From assembly GCF_030209445.1 (NCBI RefSeq), contig NZ_JARVSD010000007.1, forward strand, positions 62,001-126,000: a stretch of DNA of 64,000 nucleotides, written 5' to 3'. The position numbers and the translations under genes were made by a program. Each line of letters starts with the position of its first letter. Within the stretch, counting starts at the first letter, position 1. This stretch comes from Promicromonospora sp. MEB111 (GTDB taxonomy: Bacteria > Actinomycetota > Actinomycetes > Actinomycetales > Cellulomonadaceae). This document shows, in pieces, positions 24,144-33,076 of this stretch. The notes under the pieces are model-generated. The model was not told the DNA's origin and did no database searches. It saw only the letters and a list, made by a program, of their open reading frames with translations.

Positions 24144-25517
24144 ATGGACGACCCAGCTCCTTCGAACCTGTCGCCGCGACGAAGGGCCGGTGACCGTCGA
24201 CAGGTGCGCACCTCGATGCCACGCCTCGCCCCGGCCGACGAGGCCAATCTCGTGCTCGATCACTCGGGCCAGGTCAACGTGTTCCTGGTGGCGGGCCTCC
24301 TGACGCACGGCGGCTTCGTCGGAGACGACGGAGTCCTTGACCTCCCGGCCCTTCGCACCGCACTGCAGTCGCGGATCAGCCGACTGCCGTCGCTCCGTCG
24401 CGTGGCGGTCCCCGCGGGGCGGGGGCACGCGTGGGCCGAGGTGCCACCCGACCTGGAGCACCATGTCCGGCTCGTCGAGGCCGAGGAGGCAGTCGTGGCG
24501 CTCGAACGACGATGCGGTGAGCTGATGACCGTTCCGCTCGCCCGCGACCGTCCGCTGTGGGAGCTTCTGCTCGTGCCGGGCGGCGACCTGACGGATGCCG
24601 CCTTCATCCTGCGGATCCACCACGCGATCGCCGACGGGATGTCGGCAGTCGCGCTGGTGCACGAGCTCTTCAACCCCGAAGAACGGCGAACCCTCTCGGG
24701 AGACGTTCCCGTCGACGCGCCGACGGACCATGGGCGATCCGGGCGAGCCGGGGAGTCGGCGCGGCGGGTCCGTAGGCTCGGGTTCGGGCTGCGGCGAGTC
24801 CTGACGACGATCAGCGGTCGAGGAGTCCCGCCCACGGTGTTGCTCGGCGAACGGAGCCCGAACCGGGGTGTGGCTCTCGTCGACGTCGATCTGGGCGCGC
24901 TCACGTCGCGGGCGCGCTCGTTCGGCGCGACGGTCAACGACGCACTGCTCGCCTCCGTCGCGGCGGGCTTCGAAGCCGCACTCCGCGCCGCGGGCGAGCA
25001 GGTCCCTGCGACGCTGGCCGTCTCGTCGCCGGTCGCTCTGCGGCGGCATGGGTCGGCGAGCAACCAGGTCGGGGTCATGCTGGTGAGGCTCCCCCTCGCC
25101 GGGACCGGACCGGATGACCGGCTCCGGCTCATCGCCGCTCGGACGATGGCCGAGAAGGTGCGCGCGCGTCAACAAGGCACGCTCGAGCTGATGCGCGGTC
25201 CTCTCGGTGCGCGCCTCATGGACGGCGTCGGCCATCGGCAGCACCTCGTCGCCGGCTTCGTGACGAACGTGCCCGGCCCCGCCGAGACGATGCGCCTCGC
25301 GGGCGCGCCCATCACGGCCATCTGGCCGGTCGCGGTGCTCGCGGCCAACGTTCGGATCGGCGTCGCAGCGACGTCGTATGCCGGCCGCCTGCGCTGCGGG
25401 GTTCACTTCGACGCGCGGAATGTGCCTGGTGCCGCGTTCGCAGCAGCCATGCAGAACGAGCTCGCGTGCCTGGACGACCGTTCCAGGAAGGCTCACTTCG
25501 AAAGGGATGCGTCATGA
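24144..25517 (+). CDS. Wax ester synthase / diacylglycerol acyltransferase (WS/DGAT)
   Basis: The 457-residue protein has the acyltransferase motif HHAIADG (about residues 158-164), N-terminal MPRLAPADEANLVLDH, RPLWELLLVPGG, a central GATVNDALLASVAAGFEAAL and the C-terminal FVTNVPGPAETMRLAGAPI typical of the family. It would esterify diacylglycerol or fatty alcohol with acyl-CoA to make storage lipid, a dormancy-associated function in actinobacteria. The start is uncertain: ATG 24144 sits close to the upstream gene, and an internal ATG at 24216 begins at the conserved MPRLAPADEA. Its stop overlaps the flavodoxin start. Confidence 0.9.
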   Translation: MDDPAPSNLSPRRRAGDRRQVRTSMPRLAPADEANLVLDHSGQVNVFLVAGLLTHGGFVGDDGVLDLPALRTALQSRISRLPSLRRVAVPAGRGHAWAEVPPDLEHHVRLVEAEEAVVALERRCGELMTVPLARDRPLWELLLVPGGDLTDAAFILRIHHAIADGMSAVALVHELFNPEERRTLSGDVPVDAPTDHGRSGRAGESARRVRRLGFGLRRVLTTISGRGVPPTVLLGERSPNRGVALVDVDLGALTSRARSFGATVNDALLASVAAGFEAALRAAGEQVPATLAVSSPVALRRHGSASNQVGVMLVRLPLAGTGPDDRLRLIAARTMAEKVRARQQGTLELMRGPLGARLMDGVGHRQHLVAGFVTNVPGPAETMRLAGAPITAIWPVAVLAANVRIGVAATSYAGRLRCGVHFDARNVPGAAFAAAMQNELACLDDRSRKAHFERDAS

Positions 25518-26026
25518 CTGCTGTCGTGCTGTACGAGTCGATGTTCGGGAACACCCGCCAGATCGCCCAGGCGATCGGTGACGGCCTCTCGGACCTGACC
25601 GATGTCCGCGTGGAACCGGCGTCTGCGGGTCCCGATCTGGCGGTCGACCTGGTGGTGATCGGTGCGCCCACCCATGCGCACACCCTGCCGCAGGCGTCGT
25701 CGAGGGAGGATGCGGCGAGATGGGCGGCCGACCCAGACCAGCATCTCGTCCTCGAACCCGGCGCCGCCAAGCCCGGGGTGCGGGAGTGGATCGAGTCCCT
25801 CTCCACCCCGCCGGCCGCTTGGGCCGCATTCGGCACACGCGTGGACATCCCGCGTATCTTCGCCGGCGATGCCTCGGCGGGGATCGAGCGACGGATCCGG
25901 CGCCTCCACTCACGTCCGGTCGCCGATTCCGAGTGCTTCCTCGTGACCACGAAGAACGTACTCGTGGACGGCGAGCTCGATCGGGCCCGCGAGTGGGGTC
26001 GCTCGCTCGGCCAGGCCGTGAGATGA
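25514..26026 (+). CDS. Flavodoxin-like protein
   Basis: The 170-residue protein begins with the flavodoxin FMN-phosphate loop (VLYESMFGNTRQIAQAI), followed by LVVIGAPTHAHTLP and a C-terminal FLVTTKNVLVDGELDRA region. It is a low-potential one-electron carrier or flavodoxin-type oxidoreductase. It overlaps the WS/DGAT stop by four bases, so both are probably translated together with the upstream Acg-type protein. Confidence 0.88.
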   Translation: MTAVVLYESMFGNTRQIAQAIGDGLSDLTDVRVEPASAGPDLAVDLVVIGAPTHAHTLPQASSREDAARWAADPDQHLVLEPGAAKPGVREWIESLSTPPAAWAAFGTRVDIPRIFAGDASAGIERRIRRLHSRPVADSECFLVTTKNVLVDGELDRAREWGRSLGQAVR

Positions 26027-26078
26027 CATATACCGCAGGCGCCCGGACGTCGTGAGATGCGGTTCCGAGGAGATGAAC

Positions 26079-26945
26079 ATGCGTAACGCCTGGTACCGCG
26101 GCATCGTCGTCGGGGTCGACGGCTCCGCCCACAGCATGGCAGCCGTCGACTGGGCGGCGCTGACAGCCGACCGGCACGGGGCGCGGCTCACTGTGCTGAG
26201 CGCCTACGTCACCCCGCCGTCGAACACGACCGCCACCCTGGGCGTCAGCGTCACGGACCTGCGCGCGGACGCCCTCGACGCCGTCGAGCGCGCGGTCACC
26301 CGGCTGGACGACGCGCACCCCGGCGGCCACACGGTCGAGGAGCAGATCGTGCACGGCGAACCGGCCTACCTGCTTGTTCGGCGGTCCAGGTCTGCCGACC
26401 TGGTGGTCGTCGGCCGACGCGGACTCGGTGCGCTGGACCGGGCGGTGCTCGGCTCGGTGTCGGGATCGCTCGCGGCCTCGGCGCACGGTCCCGTGGCCGT
26501 GATCCCGGCCGGGGCGGAGGCCGGCGAACCGGGCCGGGTGGTGGTCGGCGTGAGCAGCGACGACGCCGCCCCTCAGCTCGACCTGGGCTTCGCGGAGGCG
26601 CAGCAGCGTGCCTGTCCGCTGGTGGCGGTGCACGTGATGGAGCCAGACCCCGCGGCAGGCCTTGACCTCGGCATGCCGGGCACGGGGTACCCGGAGACCG
26701 AGCGGGAGAGCGTGCGGCGACAGGTCACCCGGTGGTCCGAGAAGTACCCCACGGTGTCCCGGACGGTCGTCTTCACGAGCGGCAACACGGTGGATGCCAT
26801 CCTCGACGAGCTCCGGCCGGACGACCTGGCCGTCCTCGGTGGGCAGCCTCACGCTCCGACGGTCGGGCGGCTCCGGTACTCCGTCGCGGACGCCGTTCTC
26901 CGGCGGTCGCGCAACCCCGTGATCGTGGCTCATCAGCAGGACTGA
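26079..26945 (+). CDS. Universal stress protein with two USP domains
   Basis: The 288-residue tandem USP starts at ATG 26079, six bases after GAGGAG; an ATG at 26073 touches that sequence and is less likely. Domain 1 starts GIVVGVDGSAHSMAAV and carries the ATP-binding Gx2Gx9GS motif (GRRGLGALDRAVLGS). Domain 2 starts VVVGVSSDDAAP and has a degenerate binding loop (LGGQPHAPTVGRL), so probably only the first half binds nucleotide. Double USPs are typical members of actinobacterial hypoxia/dormancy regulons. Confidence 0.92.
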   Translation: MRNAWYRGIVVGVDGSAHSMAAVDWAALTADRHGARLTVLSAYVTPPSNTTATLGVSVTDLRADALDAVERAVTRLDDAHPGGHTVEEQIVHGEPAYLLVRRSRSADLVVVGRRGLGALDRAVLGSVSGSLAASAHGPVAVIPAGAEAGEPGRVVVGVSSDDAAPQLDLGFAEAQQRACPLVAVHVMEPDPAAGLDLGMPGTGYPETERESVRRQVTRWSEKYPTVSRTVVFTSGNTVDAILDELRPDDLAVLGGQPHAPTVGRLRYSVADAVLRRSRNPVIVAHQQD

Positions 26946-27042
26946 CCCGCTCCGTCCGGCCCCATGGTGCCGGCGGAGGCAAGCACGAGGGCCGCGAGGG
27001 AAGGCCGGCTACCCTAGGGGCCAGTCCTCTACCATCGGCCAG

Positions 27043-27984
27043 GTGTTGAAGACCCACCCTCCCGGCGCCCCGTCCGACGGGGACCTGGTCCGTGCCGCGC
27101 GGGGCGGCGAGACGAGTGCGGTCGGTCTCCTCCTGGCACGGCACCGACCCGCCATGCTCGCGGTCGCGACCAGCGTGCTGGGTCACGTCCCGGACGCCGA
27201 GGACGCCGTCCAGGAGGCCGCGCTCGTGGCCCTGCTGCGGATCGACGACCTGCGGGACGTGGACGCGGCAGGGCCGTGGCTCAGGTCCGTCGTGCGCAAC
27301 GCCTGCAGGATGCGGCGGCGGGCGCGGTCCGACCTGCCCCTGGACGAGCAGCACGCGGACCGGCTCCCGAGCATCGAGCCGGACCCCGCGGACCTGCTGG
27401 ACCGGTACGCCAGTCGCGACTGGTTGTGGGCCGCTCTCGGCGAGCTGCCCACGGACCTGCGCCTGACGCTGGTCCTGCGGCACCTCGGCGGGCTGCCGGC
27501 CTACAGCGACATCGCGACGACCCTTCAGATCCCCGTCGGCACGGTCCGCAGCCGGCTCGCGGAGGCTCGGCGGCGCCTCGCGAACGCGTTGCTCGCCACC
27601 GCCGAGGCCGCGCACGACGACGTCGCCGCCGTGACCCGCGCCCGTCGTGGCGAGGCCGCCGAGATGCTGGCGGCGGCCGACCGGGGCGAGTTCGGCTCGG
27701 CGCTGGGCGAGTGGTGGTCGCCGCTCGTGGAGTCGACGTGGCCACGCGGGCACACCACGACGGGGCACGACTACATCCTGCGGGCCATGGCGGCGGACGT
27801 CGCCGACGGCGTGCGTCATCGGCTCGCCGACGTCGTGGCTGGTCATGACCTCGCCCTGTGGGAGATCGAGCTGCTCAACCCGCCTCAGGACCCGGAGCAC
27901 TGCCCGCCCGGCGCACTGTGGGTCCTGCGCCTGGAGGACGGCCTGGTCCGACGGGCCCACCTGTTCCACCGCCCGAGGGAGTGA
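27043..27984 (+). CDS. ECF-type sigma factor with C-terminal SnoaL-like extension
   Basis: The 313-residue protein has sigma region 2 (VLGHVPDAEDAVQEAALVAL, WLRSVVRNACRMRRR), region 4 (LPTDLRLTLVLRHLGGLPAY, TVRSRLAEARRRLANAL) and about 120 further residues with an NTF2-like pattern. This resembles ECF groups with SnoaL-like C-terminal domains (SigJ/ECF41-like), where the extension tunes activity in place of a classical anti-sigma factor. No anti-sigma gene is adjacent. The start is GTG followed by TTG; no strong ribosome-binding site is seen and it may be leaderless. Confidence 0.88.
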   Translation: MLKTHPPGAPSDGDLVRAARGGETSAVGLLLARHRPAMLAVATSVLGHVPDAEDAVQEAALVALLRIDDLRDVDAAGPWLRSVVRNACRMRRRARSDLPLDEQHADRLPSIEPDPADLLDRYASRDWLWAALGELPTDLRLTLVLRHLGGLPAYSDIATTLQIPVGTVRSRLAEARRRLANALLATAEAAHDDVAAVTRARRGEAAEMLAAADRGEFGSALGEWWSPLVESTWPRGHTTTGHDYILRAMAADVADGVRHRLADVVAGHDLALWEIELLNPPQDPEHCPPGALWVLRLEDGLVRRAHLFHRPRE

Positions 27985-28051
27985 CGGACGTCACTCTCCT
28001 CGCGCCGAACTTCCTGACGCCGCCGAGCATCGTGAAGGTGTGAACACACGG

Positions 28052-28864
28052 ATGACGGACCCGACCGAGCTCGCGGAGAGCGTCGAGGCCGAGATGATGT
28101 ACCGCTACGAGACGAACGCGCCGGCCCTCGCACAGGAGGGGCTCGGGATCGCGACGACCCGGATGGGCGGCGGCGTGGTGCTGTCCGCCCGCCTCGACCC
28201 GTTCGACTACTGGAGCAAGGCGCTCGGGTTCGGGTTCGCGGAACCCGTCACGCACGAGCTGGTCGACCGGGTCGTCGCCTTCTACCGCGAACAGGGCACG
28301 CCCACCGCCGTCATCCAGGTGGCGCCGTCGGTGCTGCCGCGCGACTGGGCGCAGATCCAGGACGCCCACGGGCTGCGGTCAGCGGGATCATGGCTGAAGC
28401 TGGCGGCGCCGATCGCCGACGTCCGGGCCGAGGCCCGCACCGACCTGCGGGTGGGACCGGTCGGCGAGGCCGACGCGCACGAGTGGGCCTCCGTCGTCTC
28501 CCGTGCCTTCGACATGGAGAACGCCGCCATGGTCGCGATGATCGCCGAGAGCGTGCGGCACCCTGCCGCCACCCCGTTCGCCGCCTGGGACGGCGACACG
28601 ATCGTGGCCGGCGCGAACCTCTACGTGCACGGCACGGTCGCCTCCCTGAACTCCGGCGCGACACTGCCGGGCCATCGTGGCCGCGGCGCCCAGTCGGCGC
28701 TGATCGCCGCACGCCTGGCCGCCGCGCGTGCCGCCGGCGCCACCTGGGTGGTCTCCGAGACCGGCGCGCCCGCACCGGGCGAGCTGAACCAGTCCCTGGC
28801 GAACCTGCAGCGCGCCGGCCTGCAGGTCCGCTACGCACGCCAGAACTGGCGCTGGCGCGCCTAG
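28052..28864 (+). CDS. GNAT-family N-acetyltransferase
   Basis: The 270-residue protein has the GNAT acetyl-CoA loop in its C-terminal half (LPGHRGRGAQSALIAARLAA), preceded by a strand pattern (FAAWDGDTIVAGANLYVHG) and followed by NLQRAGLQVRYARQNW, which resembles the end of amine acetyltransferase domains. The N-terminal ~125 residues look like a degenerate first GNAT domain. The substrate is unknown. The ATG at 28052 was chosen; an in-frame GTG at 28040 is possible. Confidence 0.85.
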   Translation: MTDPTELAESVEAEMMYRYETNAPALAQEGLGIATTRMGGGVVLSARLDPFDYWSKALGFGFAEPVTHELVDRVVAFYREQGTPTAVIQVAPSVLPRDWAQIQDAHGLRSAGSWLKLAAPIADVRAEARTDLRVGPVGEADAHEWASVVSRAFDMENAAMVAMIAESVRHPAATPFAAWDGDTIVAGANLYVHGTVASLNSGATLPGHRGRGAQSALIAARLAAARAAGATWVVSETGAPAPGELNQSLANLQRAGLQVRYARQNWRWRA

Positions 28865-28908
28865 ACCGAGGCCTGGCACCGAGCCGGCCCGGCCGGGACC
28901 GCTCCGGG

Positions 28909-30465
28909 TCAGTCCAGGTGCCGCAGGTCCGGCCACAGGGCGTCCCAGCCGCCCGTCGGGCTGCGGCACTCCAGGATCGACACGCCCTGTTCCTCGTTGT
29001 CGACGCCCACGCCGTTGTCGAGCCGCCCCCGGACCGCGCACTCCTCGAACCGGCGGTCCCAGGCACCGGGGGCCTCGGTGAGGACCAGGGCGACGGTCGA
29101 GGACGCCGGGGGCGGCCCGTACTCCCATAGCTCGTTGTGCCCCGAGTACACGGCGGGCAGCCCGAGGTCGGGACCGTACCGGTCCACGGCCCCGGCCTCG
29201 CCGTAGTTCTGCGTCAGGACGACCGTCCGGTCGCGGTCCTCCGCGGGGAGCGCCGCGTACACGTCTGCGACCTGCCCGACGTAGGCGGGCCAGCCGACGG
29301 CGTCCTGCGCCGAGGAGTTGATGTCGGCGACCGGCGTGCTGCCCAGCACCGCCACCGGCACCAGCGGCAGGCTGATGACCAGGCATATCGCCGCGTTCAG
29401 CGCTACCGTCACGACGACCGCCCGCCGCCAGGCGGTCCCGGCCCAGTCCACGATCGGCACGCATCCCGCCGCGAACAGCACCGACAGCAGGCCCGTCGCG
29501 TAGTACGTCTGGGACCCGGCCACCCAGGTGAACGCGAGCAGCACCGGGTAGGCGACCACCAGGAAGCGCAGCAGGGGCCGACGGCGCCACAACCACACCA
29601 GCCCCACGAGCCACACCAGGGTCAGCGGCACGCCGAGCGTGAGCAGCTGGAACAGCCACATCTCGGAGCGCACGTCGGCGGCGTTGTTCTCGCCCAGCGC
29701 CGCACCCATCGCGAGCTGCGGCCAGCCGTTCGTGGCCTGGAACACCAGGTTCGGCAGGCCCACGAGGAGTGCGACGACGGCGCCGGCCCACGGCCACAGT
29801 GTCGCGAGCGGCCACCGGACCGGGGGGGCGGACCCGTGCAGCATCCGCCACGGCCAGCCGACGATCAGCCCCAGCAGGATCCCGCCGAGCAGCGCCACCA
29901 CCAGCAGCTTGTTGTACAGCGCGACGCCCGTGACCAGCCCGGCGGCGAGCCACCAGCGGGGGTCTCGCTGCACGGCCCGGATCACGCACAGCAGGACCGC
30001 CGGCCACATGACCAGGTCCAGGCTCGAGGTGAGCAGCGTGTGCCCGAACGCCACGGGGATCGCCGCCGTCCCGTAACCCCAGGCGGCCAGCGCCTGCGCT
30101 CCCGCGCGCCCACCCAGCTCACGGGCGACGAGCGCGATCACGACGATCGCGGCCAGGTGCGCGAGCGTCGCCGGGATGCGCATCACGAGAAGCGTGTCGC
30201 CGAACAGCTCGGCGAAGGTCCGCGCCAGCCACGGCGTCAGGGGCGGCTGGTCCACGTATCCCCAGGCCGGCTCCAGCATGCGGAAGTACAGCTCGTCCCG
30301 GTGATACCCGTACTGCGTGCTGGTCGCGGTCAGCAGCACGCCGAGCACCAGCACCGCGGCGACCACAGGACGCCACGCCACGGCGGGCCGCGGGCCGGTG
30401 GGCCGGACCTCGGCTGGGTACGCCGGGCCTCGGAGCGAGTCGGGTGGTGCGGACGCGTCCGCCAT
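28909..30465 (-). CDS. Membrane glycosyltransferase, GT39/ArnT-like
   Basis: The 518-residue polytopic protein has about ten hydrophobic segments. The first extracytoplasmic loop holds YGYHRDELYFRMLEPAWGY and DQPPLTPWLAR, the acidic and aromatic signature of polyprenyl-phosphate-sugar-dependent transferases (PMT/ArnT clan). It would transfer a sugar from a lipid-linked donor to a cell-envelope acceptor. The C-terminal ~150 residues form a soluble external domain. It is a single gene between the GNAT gene and the ECF transporter operon. Confidence 0.85.
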   Translation of the reverse strand: MADASAPPDSLRGPAYPAEVRPTGPRPAVAWRPVVAAVLVLGVLLTATSTQYGYHRDELYFRMLEPAWGYVDQPPLTPWLARTFAELFGDTLLVMRIPATLAHLAAIVVIALVARELGGRAGAQALAAWGYGTAAIPVAFGHTLLTSSLDLVMWPAVLLCVIRAVQRDPRWWLAAGLVTGVALYNKLLVVALLGGILLGLIVGWPWRMLHGSAPPVRWPLATLWPWAGAVVALLVGLPNLVFQATNGWPQLAMGAALGENNAADVRSEMWLFQLLTLGVPLTLVWLVGLVWLWRRRPLLRFLVVAYPVLLAFTWVAGSQTYYATGLLSVLFAAGCVPIVDWAGTAWRRAVVVTVALNAAICLVISLPLVPVAVLGSTPVADINSSAQDAVGWPAYVGQVADVYAALPAEDRDRTVVLTQNYGEAGAVDRYGPDLGLPAVYSGHNELWEYGPPPASSTVALVLTEAPGAWDRRFEECAVRGRLDNGVGVDNEEQGVSILECRSPTGGWDALWPDLRHLD

Positions 30466-30578
30466 GGTCCGGAGCGTACCGACGGCGCCGGGCGGCGCGC
30501 CAGGAAACGGCGCGGTCAGGAATCACCGGCCAAGCAGGACCGGTAGGTTTCCGTGGCCAGGGCCGGTCGAACCGAACG

Positions 30579-31322
30579 TCAGAGGCCGAGGTCCACCACC
30601 GCGGCCGCCACCCACGCGGCCAGCACCACCAGCGCGAGCACGACGTCCCCCCGGCCGATCGGGACGGGACGCCACACGGTACGGGAGCGCTCACCCAGGC
30701 CCCGGGTCTCCAGCGCCAGCGCGATGCGTTCGGCCGACCGGATCGAGGTGACCAGCAGCGCGAAGGCGGCCCGCCCGGCGTCGGACAGGCCGAATCGGGG
30801 ACGCCCGCGCCGCAGGGGCGCACGCACCGCCTGCGCCGCCCGGACCGTGGCCCATCGCGCGGGCATCGCCGCGAGCATGCGGTGGCCCGCCAGCACCGGG
30901 TAGGCGTACCGGGGGCTGAGCCGGGCGTGCTGCACCAGGCTCACCATCAGGTCGCGTGGCGGCGTGGAGGCCAGGAACCCGATCGTGAGCACGCCGATGA
31001 CGAGGCCGCGCAGCGCGAGGGCGACACCGACCGTCAGCCCCTCGGCGCTGACGGGCGATCCCGGCACGATCGGGGTGCCCGGCCGGCTGAGGCCGTTGAC
31101 GGCGACCAGCCCCACGCCGAACACGACGAACGGCACCTGGCCCAGCACCAGGGTGCGCGGCGGGACGCGGCCTGCGACCCCGACCGCGGCGACCGCGAGC
31201 GCGTAGAGACCCAGCAGCGGGCGCGGGTCGAGGAAGCCGAGGATGGCGAGCGAGGCGGCCAGCAGGATCGCCGCCTTGACCGTCGGGTTGCGACGGCCCA
31301 GGTAGGGGGTGGCGGCCGTCAT
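30579..31322 (-). CDS. ECF transporter transmembrane (T) component, YkoC-like
   Basis: The 247-residue membrane protein (CbiQ/EcfT family) has about five helices and the coupling-helix signature ending in ARG-type triplets (LALRGLVIG; ALETRGLGERSR). It couples the ATPase to the substrate-binding S component. Its ATG overlaps the ATPase stop by four bases. It is the last gene of the TPP-riboswitch operon. Confidence 0.9.
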   Translation of the reverse strand: MTAATPYLGRRNPTVKAAILLAASLAILGFLDPRPLLGLYALAVAAVGVAGRVPPRTLVLGQVPFVVFGVGLVAVNGLSRPGTPIVPGSPVSAEGLTVGVALALRGLVIGVLTIGFLASTPPRDLMVSLVQHARLSPRYAYPVLAGHRMLAAMPARWATVRAAQAVRAPLRRGRPRFGLSDAGRAAFALLVTSIRSAERIALALETRGLGERSRTVWRPVPIGRGDVVLALVVLAAWVAAAVVDLGL

Positions 31323-33076
31323 GCGGCCACGCCCAGCGCCAGAGCGGCGGCGTCCATGGCTCGCAGCACCTCGACCAGCTCCCGGCCGTCGCGCACCTCG
31401 TGCGCCAGCCGGCGGAGCAGGACGGGTGGGCGCAGTCCCGCGCGCGCGAGCAGTGCCTCGTCGCGGAGCAGGTCGAGCGGAGCCGTGTCGGCCAGCAGTG
31501 CGCCGTCCGCGAGCACGAGGACGCGGTCGGCGTAGCCCGCGACGGCGCGCAGGTCGTGGCTGGAGAACAGGACGCCGCGGCCGTCCGCCGCGGCGTCGCG
31601 CAGCGCCCGGAGCACGCCCACCGAGGCGTGCCGGTCCAGGCCGAAGCCGGGTTCGTCGGCGAGCAGGAACGGGTGCTCGTGCACGAGCATCGCGGCAAGG
31701 CTGAGGCGGCGCTTCTGCCCGCCGGAGAGCCGGTAGGGGTTGTGGTCGGCGAGCCGGGTGAGCCCGAAGCGCGCCAGGGCCCGCTCGACCCGGGGCGCGG
31801 CGTCGGGCGACAGGCCGTGCGCCACCTCCTGGCGCACGGTCGTGGCGGTGAGCTGGTGCTCCGGGTTCTGGAACACGAGCCCGGCCCGGGGGCCGTGCAC
31901 GCTGCCGGCGGCGGGCCGGTCGAGGCCCGCGAGGCAGGTCAGCAGCGTGGACTTGCCGCTGCCGTTGGCCCCGACCAGCGCCGTCGTGGTCCCGGGGTGG
32001 AGCTCCAGGTCGACTCCGCGCAGCACCTCGCGGCGCCGGGCCCGGGGACCGCGCACCACGGACAGGCCGCGGGCGCGCAGGGTCGGGCCGTCGTGCGGGG
32101 CAGGACGGGACGCGACGTCGGACGCAGGCAGGGCACCCGGCGCGACGGCGACCCCGCCGAGCTCCCGCAGCAGCCGGGCCGCCAGCGACGCGCCCGCGAG
32201 GTGCGCTTCTACCCAGCCATCGCGCCCGGAATCAGGCTGTTTCCGGGCGTGATCGCTGGGTAGAAGCGCACCTCGCGGGCGCCCCAGGAGCGCCTCCAGC
32301 TCCAGGTCGAGCGGGAGCCAGCAACCCTCGCCGACCAGGTCCCGGAGCATCGGCACGGTGAGGTCGCCGACGGCGACGTCGTGCCGGACGCGCCCGTCGG
32401 CGCCGAGCACGATCCAGCGCTCCGGAAGGGCCTCCGCCCCGGCGTCGCCCGCCAGCTCGTCGAGCCGGTGCTCCACGAGCACCCAGGCGGCGCCGGTCGT
32501 GCGCCGGACGACGTCGAGCGCGCGCCGCACGGCGTCGATCCCGGCGGCGTCGAGCATGGAGGTCGGCTCGTCGAGCAGCAGCAGGGTCGGAGAGGGCGCG
32601 ATCGCCGCGGCGAGCGCCACGCGCTGCAGCTCCCCGCCCGACAGCTCCGCCGTGGCCCGCCCGGCCAGGGCCACCGCCCCGGCCCGTTCGAGCGCCGTGC
32701 GCACGAGCGGGCCGATCGCGGCGGGGTCGACGGCGAGGTTCTCCAGCGGGAACGCGACCTCGTCGAGCACGTCGGGGAGGCAGACGCCGGACTCCGGATC
32801 CTGGGCCACGACGCCCACGACGTCGGCGAGCGCCGCGATCCCGGTGCCGGCCACGGACCTGCCGGCGACGCTCACCGTGCCGTCCACCTGCGCGTGGACG
32901 GCGTGCGGTACCGCGCCGTGCAGCATCCGCAGCAGGGTGGACTTGCCGGACCCCGACGGGCCGAGCACGAGCACGCTCTGCCCCGGACCGATGCGCAGGT
33001 CCACGGGCCCCACCCCGTCGCCGGTGCCGTACACCGCCTCCAGGCCGGTGGCCTCGACGACGGTGTCAGCGCTCAC
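31319..33076 (-). CDS. Fused ECF transporter ATPase (two ABC domains), YkoD-like
   Basis: The 585-residue protein contains two complete ABC ATPases. Domain 1 has Walker A GPSGSGKST (about 39-47), signature LSGGELQRVALA and Walker B LLLLDEPTS. Domain 2 has Walker A GANGSGKST, signature LSGGQKRRLSLA and Walker B LLADEPGFGLD. Residues about 266-295, between the domains, are encoded by a long palindrome (32192-32280) that keeps the frame open. It powers thiamine-precursor import with the neighbouring S and T components. Its start overlaps the S-component gene by 11 bases. Confidence 0.93.
   Translation of the reverse strand: MSADTVVEATGLEAVYGTGDGVGPVDLRIGPGQSVLVLGPSGSGKSTLLRMLHGAVPHAVHAQVDGTVSVAGRSVAGTGIAALADVVGVVAQDPESGVCLPDVLDEVAFPLENLAVDPAAIGPLVRTALERAGAVALAGRATAELSGGELQRVALAAAIAPSPTLLLLDEPTSMLDAAGIDAVRRALDVVRRTTGAAWVLVEHRLDELAGDAGAEALPERWIVLGADGRVRHDVAVGDLTVPMLRDLVGEGCWLPLDLELEALLGRPRGALLPSDHARKQPDSGRDGWVEAHLAGASLAARLLRELGGVAVAPGALPASDVASRPAPHDGPTLRARGLSVVRGPRARRREVLRGVDLELHPGTTTALVGANGSGKSTLLTCLAGLDRPAAGSVHGPRAGLVFQNPEHQLTATTVRQEVAHGLSPDAAPRVERALARFGLTRLADHNPYRLSGGQKRRLSLAAMLVHEHPFLLADEPGFGLDRHASVGVLRALRDAAADGRGVLFSSHDLRAVAGYADRVLVLADGALLADTAPLDLLRDEALLARAGLRPPVLLRRLAHEVRDGRELVEVLRAMDAAALALGVAA
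32192..32280. repeat. Long palindromic element inside the ATPase gene
   Basis: Arms 32192-32230 and 32242-32280 pair over 39 bp with two mismatches; the outer 26 bp are perfect. The loop is 11 bases (32231-32241). It lies wholly in the coding region for the interdomain linker and is translated without a stop. Codon-level need cannot explain such symmetry, so an inserted palindromic element, comparable in principle to Rickettsia palindromic elements, is proposed. No second copy was seen in this window. Confidence 0.85.
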
